A stretch of DNA of 64,000 bases from Dehalobacter alkaniphilus (GTDB lineage: Bacteria > Bacillota > Desulfitobacteriia > Desulfitobacteriales > Syntrophobotulaceae): positions 3,100,001 to 3,164,000 of the forward strand of contig CP148031.1 of NCBI GenBank assembly GCA_040500365.1, given 5' to 3'. Numbering within the stretch: the first letter of the stretch is position 1; each line of letters begins with the position of its first letter. Positions 50,832 to 60,349 of this stretch are shown one piece after another. The position numbers and the translations under genes are program-made. The notes under the pieces are model-generated. The model was not told where the DNA came from. It ran no database searches and saw only the letters and a program-made list of their open reading frames with translations.

Positions 50832-52883
50832 TTACCTTCTTTTTTTACGGGATCTGTTCTGTTTCTCGGAAGAATAGTTTTTGCCGGATTTAGAGCGGCT
50901 GCTCCGTGTCATACCAGCATATTCTCCCTTCAGTTCAATGATCGCATCCCTCAAGTCAGCTGCGCGTTCAAAATCCAGTTCCCTGGCAGCCTTAAGCATC
51001 TCTTCTTCCAGGACCTGAATGGTTTTTTCCTGTTCCTCAGGTGTTAACTTGCCGCCTTTTTCCCCATAAGCCGTCTTTTTCTCCGCAACTTTCGTCGCTT
51101 CAGGCACTTGATAGATCTGCTTGCGAATGGTCTGCGGGATAATCCCGTGTGCTCTGTTATATTCTTCCTGGATCGCTCGGCGACGGTTGGTCTCACCAAT
51201 CGCGGCTTTCATGGATTCCGTCATATTGTCCGCATACATGATGACTTTTCCGTTGACATTACGTGCCGCCCGGCCCACAGTCTGGATCAAAGACCTTTCC
51301 GATCTTAAGAATCCTTCCTTATCAGCATCAAGGATCGCCACCAGCGATACCTCAGGCAAATCAAGGCCTTCTCTTAAAAGGTTAATCCCGACAATCACAT
51401 CGATTTCTCCAAGACGGAGTTCTCTTAAGATTTCCAGCCTCTCAAGGGTCTGAATATCAGAATGAAGATATCTGACATTAATATTCAGCTGTTTCAGATA
51501 GTCTGTCAGGTCTTCGGACATTCTCTTGGTCAGTGTGGTCACGAGAATTCTTTCGTCCCTGGCAATCCGCTGCCGGATCTCGCCGATCAGGTCATCAATC
51601 TGTCCCTGGGTGGGCCTCACAATGATTTCCGGGTCAATCAGACCTGTGGGCCGGATAATCTGTTCGACAACCTCGCGGCAGTGCTCCATTTCGTATGGTC
51701 CGGGAGTCGCACTGACATAGACCCTTTGGGGTACAACTATTTCAAATTCAGAAAAACGCAGCGGCCGGTTATCCATGGCAGAGGGCAGGCGGAAACCATG
51801 CTCCACCAGCGTGCTTTTCCTGGAACGGTCTCCCTCAAACATGCCTCTGACCTGCGGCAGAGTCTGATGCGATTCATCAATGAACATCAGGAAATCCTTC
51901 GGGAAAAAGTGCAGCAAAGTATAGGGTGTTTCTCCTGGTTTGCGGAAGGTAAGATGCCTGGAATAATTTTCAATACCGTTGCAAAATTCCATCTCCCGAA
52001 GCATTTCAATATCGTAGCGGGTTCTCTGTTCGAGGCGCTGAGCCTCCAGCAGCTTTTCCCTGGAACGGAAATATTGCAGGCGCTCTTCAAGCTCCTGCTC
52101 AATATTTTCAGCTGCCAGCATTAATTTATCACGTTCGGTCACATAGTGGGAGTTTGGAAAAATCGAGATATGTTTTCGTTCTCCCAGGATTTCACCGGTC
52201 AGAAGATTCACCTCATAAAGATGCTCAATTTCATCGCCGAACATTTCAATCCGGACTGCCTTTTCATCCGTAGAAGCAGGACATACCTCGACGACATCCC
52301 CTCTTACCCGGAAAGTTCCACGATAAAAGGCGGTATCATTCCGGTCGTACTGGATTTCAACCAGCTTGCGCAGCATCTGATTGCGTTCTATTTCCTGGCC
52401 CTGCCGCAAAGACAGAACCATATCCCGGTACTCATCCGGAGAGCCCATACCATAGATACAGGAAACACTTGCGATAACAATGACGTCTCTTCTTTCAAAC
52501 AACGCAGCTGTGGCCGAGTGCCGCAATTTTTCTATTTCCTCATTGATTGAAGCGTCTTTTTCAATGTAGAGGTCATTGGATGGAACATAAGCTTCCGGCT
52601 GATAATAATCATAATAACTGACAAAATATTCAACCGCATTCTCCGGAAAAAATTCCTTAAACTCGCAATACAGCTGTCCGGCCAGCGTCTTATTGTGTGC
52701 AAAGACCAGGGTCGGTTTTTGAATGCGTTCAATGATGCTGGCCATTGTAAATGTTTTACCCGATCCGGTAACACCAAGCAGCGTTTGGTGCTTTTTACCG
52801 GCTAGAACGCCTTCAGTAAGCTTGTCCACTGCCTGGGGCTGATCTCCAGAAAGACTATAAGGAGCCCGCAGTCGAAATTCCAT
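50832..52883 (-). CDS. uvrB: UvrB, excinuclease ABC subunit B
   Basis: 683 residues from ATG 52883 (MEFRLRAPY) with GGAGG eight bases upstream. Helicase-like: Walker A GVTGSGKTFTMA, β-hairpin near YFVSYYDYYQPEAYVP, DEAD-like DESH box (FIDESHQT) and a C-terminal UVR motif (LDFERAADLRDAIIE). The last 25 residues are a basic tail. It forms the pre-incision complex with UvrA. Confidence 0.98.
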   Translation of the reverse strand: MEFRLRAPYSLSGDQPQAVDKLTEGVLAGKKHQTLLGVTGSGKTFTMASIIERIQKPTLVFAHNKTLAGQLYCEFKEFFPENAVEYFVSYYDYYQPEAYVPSNDLYIEKDASINEEIEKLRHSATAALFERRDVIVIASVSCIYGMGSPDEYRDMVLSLRQGQEIERNQMLRKLVEIQYDRNDTAFYRGTFRVRGDVVEVCPASTDEKAVRIEMFGDEIEHLYEVNLLTGEILGERKHISIFPNSHYVTERDKLMLAAENIEQELEERLQYFRSREKLLEAQRLEQRTRYDIEMLREMEFCNGIENYSRHLTFRKPGETPYTLLHFFPKDFLMFIDESHQTLPQVRGMFEGDRSRKSTLVEHGFRLPSAMDNRPLRFSEFEIVVPQRVYVSATPGPYEMEHCREVVEQIIRPTGLIDPEIIVRPTQGQIDDLIGEIRQRIARDERILVTTLTKRMSEDLTDYLKQLNINVRYLHSDIQTLERLEILRELRLGEIDVIVGINLLREGLDLPEVSLVAILDADKEGFLRSERSLIQTVGRAARNVNGKVIMYADNMTESMKAAIGETNRRRAIQEEYNRAHGIIPQTIRKQIYQVPEATKVAEKKTAYGEKGGKLTPEEQEKTIQVLEEEMLKAARELDFERAADLRDAIIELKGEYAGMTRSSRSKSGKNYSSEKQNRSRKKRR

Positions 52884-52950
52884 AGAATATCCCTCCATCA
52901 AAGACAGTATATTTATTATATCATTTTGTTCTCATTCCCGCATTTTTGTT

Positions 52951-54000
52951 TCATCCTTGATGGAGGTCCGTCAAAATACTGCTCAGGAGCTCGCTGCGGA
53001 AATGGTCCAATCCCCTGAAATTCACGGAGTCATTAATTAGATTTTTTAATTCGAGGCGGTTCTTTCTGTATTGTTCGAGAATAGCTATCAGCTCCGTACT
53101 GTGACCCATCCGGAAACCCTGCTCTTCAATCCGACAGGGATTTCCTTTCCAGACAGCCAGATTCTTTTCCGGAAAGAGCAAACCGACGATTGTGTACGGT
53201 TTTAGCGGATGAACAATGATTTCCATGGCCTGCCCCAGGCATTTAACCTCTTCGAGCAGTACCCGCAGAAGGTGAGCAGACTCTTCACCATCCAGGCAAA
53301 TCCGGTCAAAATCCCGAATATATCTTGGAGCAAGATTTAGCCACCCTTCTAATTGAAGGCTATGGAGAAAATAGAACGACAGATTGTTTGCTTTTATTCT
53401 GGAAAGGATTCGCGTGATCTCATCAATATGCGGCGAATCATCACCTTGCTGATCGCCTTCCCAGGCCAAAGACAGGACAGCGTCCAGGTTCCTGGTTTTG
53501 TTTTGACAGGCGTGGCTATCTTCCTCAGATTCCTCAGATTCCTCTTCTTTTTTTGGCATATAGTCTTTTCTGAGCTGGGCAATGATGTCCTGCTCAATGT
53601 CAGCAAGACTTGCTCCCAGCTGACTGATTTTAGGACTGTGTTCTTCCAGTCTGCTCTGGCGGCAGAAGGAAGAAAAATCAATTTCACGGTGGTACGGGCC
53701 GCAAAAATTTATCTGCCAGTTAAATTCATCCTTATCGAGTAAGCATATTTTATGCTTGGGCAGATACAGACCGGCAACTGAATCGGCTTCCCTGATCGAC
53801 CTGATATAATCAACATCATTCCCACGGTCAATCATCTGGATGCCAATGAGCTTCATCATGGTTGATTTTCCTGTACCCGGGCCGCCCGTGAGAAGATATG
53901 TATATTTAATTTCTTTTAGCAGTTCAGGCAGCAGCGATACGTAACCGTAAGGCGTGAATGCCTCAATATAATAATGCCGAATCCCACTTGTGTTCCCCAT
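52951..54000 (-). CDS. P-loop ATPase of unknown function
   Basis: 349 residues. Walker A LLTGGPGTGKSTMM near residue 38, followed by a Rossmann-like core; a low-complexity Glu/Ser/Asp insert lies at about 150-165 (KKEEESEESEEDS). The pattern resembles uncharacterised Firmicute ATPases of about 350-370 aa; the biological role is not known to me. It ends 67 bp before the uvrB start. Confidence 0.65.
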   Translation of the reverse strand: MGNTSGIRHYYIEAFTPYGYVSLLPELLKEIKYTYLLTGGPGTGKSTMMKLIGIQMIDRGNDVDYIRSIREADSVAGLYLPKHKICLLDKDEFNWQINFCGPYHREIDFSSFCRQSRLEEHSPKISQLGASLADIEQDIIAQLRKDYMPKKEEESEESEEDSHACQNKTRNLDAVLSLAWEGDQQGDDSPHIDEITRILSRIKANNLSFYFLHSLQLEGWLNLAPRYIRDFDRICLDGEESAHLLRVLLEEVKCLGQAMEIIVHPLKPYTIVGLLFPEKNLAVWKGNPCRIEEQGFRMGHSTELIAILEQYRKNRLELKNLINDSVNFRGLDHFRSELLSSILTDLHQG

Positions 54001-54350
54001 GATGATTCCTCCAGTTCAATAATGTCTGTGGGATATTCTATGCAAATGGAACAGCTGGCGTTCTCCCGTCAAATCAGAAATGCGATGTTCATTACAATGC
54101 TCCGCTCACAGCGAAACTGTGTCCCTCAGACTGATCATAGGGATAATAAGCAGCTCTGCATATCAGGAATTAACTATCTATGTGTATATTTATTCTAAGA
54201 ATGTATTACTAGAATGAGATTGCTCATTAATAAATCCGCAGCAGAACGGGTTTAATCATTCGTTCCGCTGCGGATTCTATTTTAGAGAAAGACGCCTTCA
54301 AATTGACGTCTTCCATCTGACTGAATAAAGATACTGTATCCTTTTCTATC
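54001..54350. other. intergenic region with two hairpins
   Basis: No supportable gene. A strong hairpin (AATCCGCAG ... CTGCGGATT, about 54233-54276) and a smaller one (AAGACG ... CGTCTT, 54289-54312) lie downstream of ctp and probably end its transcript. The rest, including the region just upstream of the P-loop ATPase, shows nothing I recognise. Confidence 0.6.
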
Positions 54351-55372
54351 CTACCGGATTTTCTGCAGCAGGACTTCAACCGCCTTGCTCAGCTGACTGT
54401 CGAAGACAGGCTCGGTCGGAAGGATGGTAGGCTTTTCTCCTTCTTTAAGTTCGACTTCAACATCAGGCTTGATTCCCAATTTATTAATATCATTTTTCTT
54501 CGGTGTAAGATATTTGTCCGTCGTCAGCTTTACGCTGGTGTTGCCATCAAGGGTAAACACGGTCTGCACGACACCCTTGCCATACGTCTTCGTCCCGACC
54601 AGTGTCCCGCTTCCGTAATCCTTGACTGCCCCCGATACGATTTCTGCTGCTGAGGCCGTATATTCGTTGGTTAAAATGACAATGGGCATATCGATATATT
54701 CAGCAGTCGATTCTTTTGTATCTACAACGCCGTTCCTATTCACAATGTGAACGATTGACCCTTCCGGCACCAAAAAACTTGCTACTTTAATCGCGGCATT
54801 GACTTCTCCTCCGTAATTATAACGAAGATCAATAATCAGACCCTTATATTTGGTCAGATCCATCTCCCGTAAAACCTTCTCAAGTTCATCCCCGGTATTC
54901 ATGTTAAAACTGGAAATATCAATCAGCCCAATATCTGACCTTCCCGGCAGAGAGATCCCTTCAACCGTCGGAACATTGATATAGTCACGGATAAGGCTTA
55001 CGGTAAATTCTGTCTTCGTCTTCGGCCGGTAAATTTTAACCGTCACCTTGCTCCCGGGCTCTCCTCTTAAGATCGCGACTGCTTCATCCTGGCTGATCGT
55101 GGAGACATCGGTCTCGTCAATTTTTGTGATAATATCCCCCGCTTCGAGTCCTGCCCTTTCAGCCGGAGAACCTTTGATTGGACGCATAACAACCAATTTT
55201 TCCGGATCTGCCGTACTTAAATGTACACCGATCCCTCCAAAGGTGCCCTGAATCGAATTCATCAGCACTTTGTTTTCCTCAGCATCCTGGAAGGAGGAAT
55301 ACGGGTCCAGCGAACCCACCATCCCGTCGATTGCCCCGTCAACGAGTCCAGCACGGGATGTTCCATTTAAAT
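54351..55372 (-). pseudogene. ctp carboxy-terminal processing protease, 3' part, split by an IS
   Basis: The fragment carries the PDZ domain (AGLEAGDIITKIDE) and the S41 catalytic core: Ser in TNEYTASAAEIVSG, Lys in GTKTYGKGVVQT. It lacks the membrane anchor. Removing the IS (55373-57026) and one AAAT copy joins the frame with the 5' part at 57027-57190 without frameshift, giving ...RVVYLIDTQYLNGTSRAG. An internal ATG at 55322 could start a truncated soluble protein, but it has no export signal. Role in the intact form: cell-envelope proteolysis, here next to ftsEX and an M23 peptidase. Confidence 0.88.
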
Positions 55373-57026
55373 AGGGGCTGCTGAACAGGATGTTATTTTC
55401 TCAATAAGCTAACCTGATCAGCCCGAAATTCTCTCTAATAAAATTGAGTATAAGAATCCGGAGCCTGCGCTCCAGGTTCATTACCAACAGCTGCATGGCG
55501 ATAACAGTCTCACTGGTTTCTTTGAGACGTGCCATGATACGTCCGAGCCCATAAAACCGCTTACCTTCTCCGAATTTTCCTTCAACAGCGTTTCGTATTC
55601 CAGCATCCAGCCGTTCTTGTTTCTTTTGTTCTCTTAATAGTTCCTGATCTTTGGCTGGTCTGCCGAGCGGTGGACCGCTCAATCGAATGCCCAGTTTCTT
55701 GCAGTAGTTAAGGTTATCTCTGTTCCGGTAGATCTTGTCTGCCATCACGGCTTCTGGATAAAAACCATACCTTTGGTAGTAGTTTTCAACCGATTGCATG
55801 AGTGTCTTGCTTTCATTGAAAGCGTCAAAGCTCAAGCTCTCCATATAACTGAATCCGTTCACAACACTGATGGCAAGCTTAGCTCCAAATTCTACATCTG
55901 CGTTTGACTTGCCTCGTACTATGGGTCTGACAAAAGGCATATGCAGGCTGACGATGCGATCTTCTACCGAATGTTTACCCTGTTTGTACATTTCCAGCTG
56001 TTGCCAGTAGATTTCTTGACTGACGAGCAGATTGCGGTATTGGCGTTTAGTTAAGAGAGTCAGCGAACTTTTTTCAGCAAGAGTCTTAATGTTTTTCAGA
56101 TCCCGTCGAATATATCGCAGCTGTCCTCCGATTCCTTTGCGGATCATCTTAGCAGTCTTATGTTTCTTTTTATCAATGTTCAGATAGCTTTTGCGTGCAT
56201 TGCGACGGTAGGATCTGGGTTTCTTGAGAATCCCGGCATGCGGTGCATGCAGTACATCAATGATTTCTTCCAAAGCCTGCCGGGTTGTGTTCAAAAGCCA
56301 GATATCTGTAGGATAGTGAATATCCGCAGGGGTGCAGGTTGCATCCAGGATCAGCTTGCCTGAGTTCTTGGTTTCTGAAGGTTCTTCATTCGTTTTCTCT
56401 TCTTGTCCTGTATCATCAGAGTCTTCACCATCAGAAGGAGGGGTGTCGTCTGAGCCATCTGAGTCATCTGGGTCATCTGGGTTTTCTGGATATTCATGTT
56501 CTCCGGCTAGTCTGCTAGTAATCTCGTTGATTTCGTTGATAATATCCTTGTCCAAACGTTTGCGGAAATGGGTCATGAGTGAATGATTGAATGGCGGTTT
56601 ATCTACAAATGCACTTAGGCCAATGAAATATTGCATGTACGGATTTTCTGTGATCTCTTCGACCGTGTCACGGTCAGATAATGATTTCACATTTTGAATG
56701 ATCAGAGATCCGAGTGCCAAACGCACCGAATAGGCTTTTTGTCCGCGACTGACAGGAAAACTTCTGGCATACTTCTTCTCAACTTCGGCCCAGGGGATCA
56801 TTAATGCGAGCTTACACCATTTATTGTCCGGGTTTAAGTTCCCGCCAAAAGGCAGAAAGAATTCGTGCGGAAATGTAATCTGCTGTTCGGTAGGTTTGTA
56901 CATGAAAACACGCTCCCAAGTGCAAGGTTTTTTAACATAATATTTATGTTTACATGTACTATTTTACCAAAAGTCGGGGTTAAAACCCAGTGTTTATGCT
57001 GATTTTACCGTTATTCAGCAGCCCCT
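55373..57026. mobile_element. IS1182-like insertion sequence, 1,654 bp
   Basis: The ends are inverted repeats AGGGGCTGCTGAA / TTCAGCAGCCCCT; a 4-bp direct duplication AAAT flanks them (55369-55372 and 57027-57030). One transposase gene on the minus strand. It is inserted into ctp. Confidence 0.9.
55401..56903 (-). CDS. IS1182-type DDE transposase
   Basis: 500 residues. The N-terminal DUF772-like part has SLSDRDTVEEITENPYMQYF and a helix-turn-helix; the DDE core shows Asp in LILDATCTPADIH, Asp in VMADKIYRNRDN and Glu in GKFGEGKRFYGL. A low-complexity Asp/Ser/Glu insert (about 140-172) separates the parts, as in several members of this family. Frame intact, so the element may be active. Confidence 0.93.
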   Translation of the reverse strand: MYKPTEQQITFPHEFFLPFGGNLNPDNKWCKLALMIPWAEVEKKYARSFPVSRGQKAYSVRLALGSLIIQNVKSLSDRDTVEEITENPYMQYFIGLSAFVDKPPFNHSLMTHFRKRLDKDIINEINEITSRLAGEHEYPENPDDPDDSDGSDDTPPSDGEDSDDTGQEEKTNEEPSETKNSGKLILDATCTPADIHYPTDIWLLNTTRQALEEIIDVLHAPHAGILKKPRSYRRNARKSYLNIDKKKHKTAKMIRKGIGGQLRYIRRDLKNIKTLAEKSSLTLLTKRQYRNLLVSQEIYWQQLEMYKQGKHSVEDRIVSLHMPFVRPIVRGKSNADVEFGAKLAISVVNGFSYMESLSFDAFNESKTLMQSVENYYQRYGFYPEAVMADKIYRNRDNLNYCKKLGIRLSGPPLGRPAKDQELLREQKKQERLDAGIRNAVEGKFGEGKRFYGLGRIMARLKETSETVIAMQLLVMNLERRLRILILNFIRENFGLIRLAY

Positions 57027-57190
57027 AAATACTGGGTGTCAATAAGATAGACCACCCGCATAAGTCTTCCAAGGTGATCATAATTGACCAGTACAAACCC
57101 GCCAACAACAAGTGCCAGCCCCAGACAAAATATCAGGCCGACTGCGGCGGCCTGTATAAAAGCTTTTTTCCAATTCACACGATTGAACAA
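57027..57190 (-). pseudogene. ctp protease, 5' part, split by an IS
   Basis: Frame from TTG 57190 (MFNRVNWKKAFIQAAAVG); an N-terminal membrane helix (VGLIFCLGLALVVGGFVL) then NYDHLGRLMRVVYLIDTQYL, where the IS interrupts. GGGAAGTGG is the ribosome binding site; GTG at 57178 is an alternative start. It joins in frame with 54351-55372. Confidence 0.85.
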
Positions 57191-57262
57191 ACGTCCACTT
57201 CCCTATCAAACTCATTATTCTCTGTTAGTATATGCAGACTTGTACAAGTTAAGTCCAATTGA

Positions 57263-58396
57263 TTAAAAATAGGCCATCGGGTTCGTCGGGGTGCCGTCTT
57301 TACGTACTTCAAAGTGCAGGTGAGCCCCAGTACTCCATCCCGTTGATCCAACATAACCGATTGTTTGGCCGGCTACCACTGTTGTCTTGACTGCAACCGC
57401 CCTTGAAGACATATGGCCGTAAAGCGTTGAAATTCCATTGCCGTGGTCGATAATAATGGCATTTCCATAGGCGCCGTACCAACCGGAAAAGATCACCGTA
57501 CCGGATCCTGCTGCTACAATCTTCGCCCCGTATGGTGCACCGATATCGACTCCGGTGTGCAGTTTATACTGTTTTGTTATCGGATGTACCCTATATCCGA
57601 AAGTACTGGTAATATACTTGTATCCTGGAGCAGGCCAAACACTAACTGTCCCAGTAACTCCTCCGGTGTTGTTCTTCTGCAATTCACGGATTTTTGACTC
57701 AAGTGCTTTAGAGTCTCTCTCCAGCTTGTCAATTTGTTCGAGCATCGCTTCCTGATCCTCTTTATTCTCAGCGAGTGCTACTTCTTTTTTTGACTTGCTG
57801 CTGTCCAAATAATTCTTAGCTGCTTCCGCCTGTTGTTTTAAGCTCTCCGCCTCGTCCATTTTAGCGACTAGGAGTTCCTTCTTTTCATCTAAATCCTGTT
57901 TTTGAACACGGATATCACTTAAAATGGTTTGATCATTTTCAACTAGGCAGCTTAGATATTCTACTCTGGAAATGAAGTCGGATAAATCTGTGGATTGGAA
58001 TAGAACTTCCAGATAGTTTACCTGACCTTCTTCATAGATCGCGCGTACCCGACTGCGCAGAGTATCCTGTCTCCCTTTCAGTTCCTGCTGTTTGGCTGTC
58101 ACTTCCGTTTGAATCGCCGTTACTTCTTCCTGGGCCTTCGCATGGGCGTTTTCTTTCTGATCCAGATCCACTTCAGCGTCAGAAATTTGCGTCGTCAGTT
58201 GCCGAATCTGTTTCTCCATCTGTTGCGCTTTTGTCGTTAGGCTATTCAGGTTTCCTTCCGCGTTTTTCTGCTGATTCAGGATCTTCTCCTGCTGCTTAAG
58301 CGCATCAGACAGTTCATCCGCGGTCACAGGAAAATTGAAAGTAACCATTAGAGTTAAAACAATCAGCAAAACAACCGGTCTTGTCATTTTAATCAT
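57263..58396 (-). CDS. M23 family peptidase with coiled coil (EnvC-like)
   Basis: 377 residues. Signal peptide (MIKMTRPVVLLIVLTLMVTF), a long two-part coiled coil (about 30-245), then an M23 LytM domain: HTGVDIGAPYGA and HLHFEV, so both Zn-ligand motifs are intact. E. coli EnvC lacks them, so here the enzyme itself could cut peptidoglycan. Follows ftsX by 73 bp; FtsEX probably activates it through the coiled coil. The split ctp gene follows. Confidence 0.9.
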   Translation of the reverse strand: MIKMTRPVVLLIVLTLMVTFNFPVTADELSDALKQQEKILNQQKNAEGNLNSLTTKAQQMEKQIRQLTTQISDAEVDLDQKENAHAKAQEEVTAIQTEVTAKQQELKGRQDTLRSRVRAIYEEGQVNYLEVLFQSTDLSDFISRVEYLSCLVENDQTILSDIRVQKQDLDEKKELLVAKMDEAESLKQQAEAAKNYLDSSKSKKEVALAENKEDQEAMLEQIDKLERDSKALESKIRELQKNNTGGVTGTVSVWPAPGYKYITSTFGYRVHPITKQYKLHTGVDIGAPYGAKIVAAGSGTVIFSGWYGAYGNAIIIDHGNGISTLYGHMSSRAVAVKTTVVAGQTIGYVGSTGWSTGAHLHFEVRKDGTPTNPMAYF

Positions 58397-58469
58397 ATTT
58401 TACGCCATTCCCCCCCAATAAAACTCAAAGTTCGTTAACCTCGACGTCTAAAATCATGGAAAACTGATT

Positions 58470-59354
58470 CTAAAGGTTCAAAAATTTTCGTACAGAGAAC
58501 GCACTTGCCAGAAATCCCATGGCAGCCCCGCCCAGAACCATCAGCAGAAGCACATTGATAATGAACTGTTGACTGCTGACAACAGGCAGGAAACTCAAGG
58601 TCGAGATAATATACTGCAGGAGCCAGGTATAGGTAGCCCCAACCAGCGCAACAGCCAGGATTGCCCCGACCATACCGATGACGATCCCTTCGATGATAAA
58701 AGGCCAACGAACAAAGGATTTGCTGGCGCCAACCAGGCGCATGATTTGAATCTCTTTCTCTCTGGAATTTACATTGGTTTTAATATTTAAAACAATTAAG
58801 AGGAAAGAGGCACAAGCAAATGCGGCAACAACGCCAATCCCGACCCAGCGAAGCCACTGAGTAAAGACAATCAGTTTCTCAACAAATCCCTGCCCATAAC
58901 GGACTTTCTCGACTCCGGTCAGCCCGCTTACCTGGGAAGTAATCTCTTCGACGAGACGGGCATCGGTCGTTGTAATTGTAATCTTATCCGGAAATGGGTT
59001 CACTCCGCCCAAATCCTCCAGAAGAGAGTCGGAACCCATGGATTCCTGAAACTCTATAATAGCCTGATCTTTAGTGGTAACGGCAACGGTTGCGACACCT
59101 TCAAGTTTTTGAATCTGACTTTTTAAATCGGTAATTTGTGATGTCTCCAGATGATCATTTAAAAACACGGCAATTTCTACCTGGGATTCAAAGGTCTCGG
59201 CAATGTTCGATGTGTTGACTAAAAAGAAAACCGAATAACCAACGATTGTTAAAGAAATCATCACCGTTAAAATGGATGCGGCACTGAGCCAGAAGTTTCT
59301 TTTCAATGATACCAGAGACTGGGTTAGAACATATTTTGCTGAGTTAAGTGACAA
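58470..59354 (-). CDS. ftsX: FtsX, cell-division ABC permease
   Basis: 294 residues: four membrane helices with a large external loop after the first, which binds the peptidoglycan hydrolase. Start is TTG 59354 (MSLNSAKYVL) inside the end of ftsE, with GAGGGGG upstream; no later start fits. With FtsE it forms a type VII ABC complex that triggers a wall hydrolase. Confidence 0.93.
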   Translation of the reverse strand: MSLNSAKYVLTQSLVSLKRNFWLSAASILTVMISLTIVGYSVFFLVNTSNIAETFESQVEIAVFLNDHLETSQITDLKSQIQKLEGVATVAVTTKDQAIIEFQESMGSDSLLEDLGGVNPFPDKITITTTDARLVEEITSQVSGLTGVEKVRYGQGFVEKLIVFTQWLRWVGIGVVAAFACASFLLIVLNIKTNVNSREKEIQIMRLVGASKSFVRWPFIIEGIVIGMVGAILAVALVGATYTWLLQYIISTLSFLPVVSSQQFIINVLLLMVLGGAAMGFLASAFSVRKFLNL

Positions 59355-60030
59355 TTCTGTATGCCCCCTCTATGCTGTCATCAACAATCTTGCCTTCTTC
59401 AATCCTTATTACCCTCTTATTCATTTGTTCAATAATGTACCTGGCATGTGTTGCCATTACGACCGTGGTACCCAGCTTGTTGACATGGTTAAGCAGTTCC
59501 ATGATACTCCAGGAAGTATCGACATCAAGATTCCCTGTAGGTTCGTCCGCAACCAGCAAAGCGGGTTTGTTGACCAGCGCTCTGGCAATGCAGGCGCGCT
59601 GTTGTTCGCCTCCTGAAAGCTCGGAAGGAAAGGCATTCTTTTTCTTAGCAAGGCCAACCAAATCCAAAATCGTATTCGTATTCTCTCTAGTTTCTTTCAT
59701 ACTTTTACCAATAACCTGCTGGGCAAAAGCGACGTTTTCAAACACGGTCTTTGCCGGAAGCAGCTTGAAATCCTGAAAAATAACACCAATTTTTCTTCTG
59801 ACCAATGGCACATGGCTGGAAGACATTCTCACAAGATTGACATTATCGATGAGTACCTGTCCCCTCGTAGCAATTTCTTCCCGGTAGAGCAGTTTGATCA
59901 GTGTCGATTTGCCGGCCCCGCTGGCCCCAACCAGAAATACAAAATCTCCCTTAGCGACGTCAAGGTTGACGCCGAACAGAGCGCGGGCACCATTCGGATA
60001 GATTTTAGAAACATTCTTTAGCTTAATCAT
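59344..60030 (-). CDS. ftsE: FtsE, cell-division ABC ATPase
   Basis: 228 residues. Walker A GASGAGKST, signature ELSGGEQQR, Walker B LLVADEPTGNLD, D-loop, and H-loop in MATHARYI. Overlaps ftsX by 11 nt. Confidence 0.97.
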   Translation of the reverse strand: MIKLKNVSKIYPNGARALFGVNLDVAKGDFVFLVGASGAGKSTLIKLLYREEIATRGQVLIDNVNLVRMSSSHVPLVRRKIGVIFQDFKLLPAKTVFENVAFAQQVIGKSMKETRENTNTILDLVGLAKKKNAFPSELSGGEQQRACIARALVNKPALLVADEPTGNLDVDTSWSIMELLNHVNKLGTTVVMATHARYIIEQMNKRVIRIEEGKIVDDSIEGAYRIVT

Positions 60031-60349
60031 TCATTGTCCTCCGGAAGACCTATTAACATTTATCTCTTCGACATTTTGTGTTATTTTCCTGTCTAAGACA
60101 GCTAAAAAAATTAAACATTTCCTGAAAAATGGCAAAATCTCAGGAGTGCATTCCACAATTATTAAACGATAGTGTAAAAAATAAATATATTGACAAATAA
60201 CAGCAGAAATATATTTGATTTCTTTAGGCTATTTTCTGATCCAAATCTTCTTACTATTTTCATCGGCAATTAAAAGAACAAATTGAGCAAAAGTAAAAAG
60301 CAGAATACCCTTTTGGGGAATATCCTGCTTTTATTTGTCCTGCAGCTCT
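60031..60349. other. intergenic region
   Basis: No supportable gene. It holds a terminator at its right side (60296-60332) and AT-rich sequence that presumably carries the ftsE promoter, which I cannot place with confidence. Confidence 0.6.
60296..60332. terminator. terminator after the transketolase genes
   Basis: AAAAGCAG ... CTGCTTTT with an inner CCC-TTTT-GGG stem, T-runs on both strands. Lies 18 bp past the 60350 stop. Confidence 0.8.

Noticed and set aside
52902..52950. SOS box before uvrB
   Set aside because: GTTCTCATTCCC lacks the paired GAAC half; no GAAC-N4-GTTC found there.
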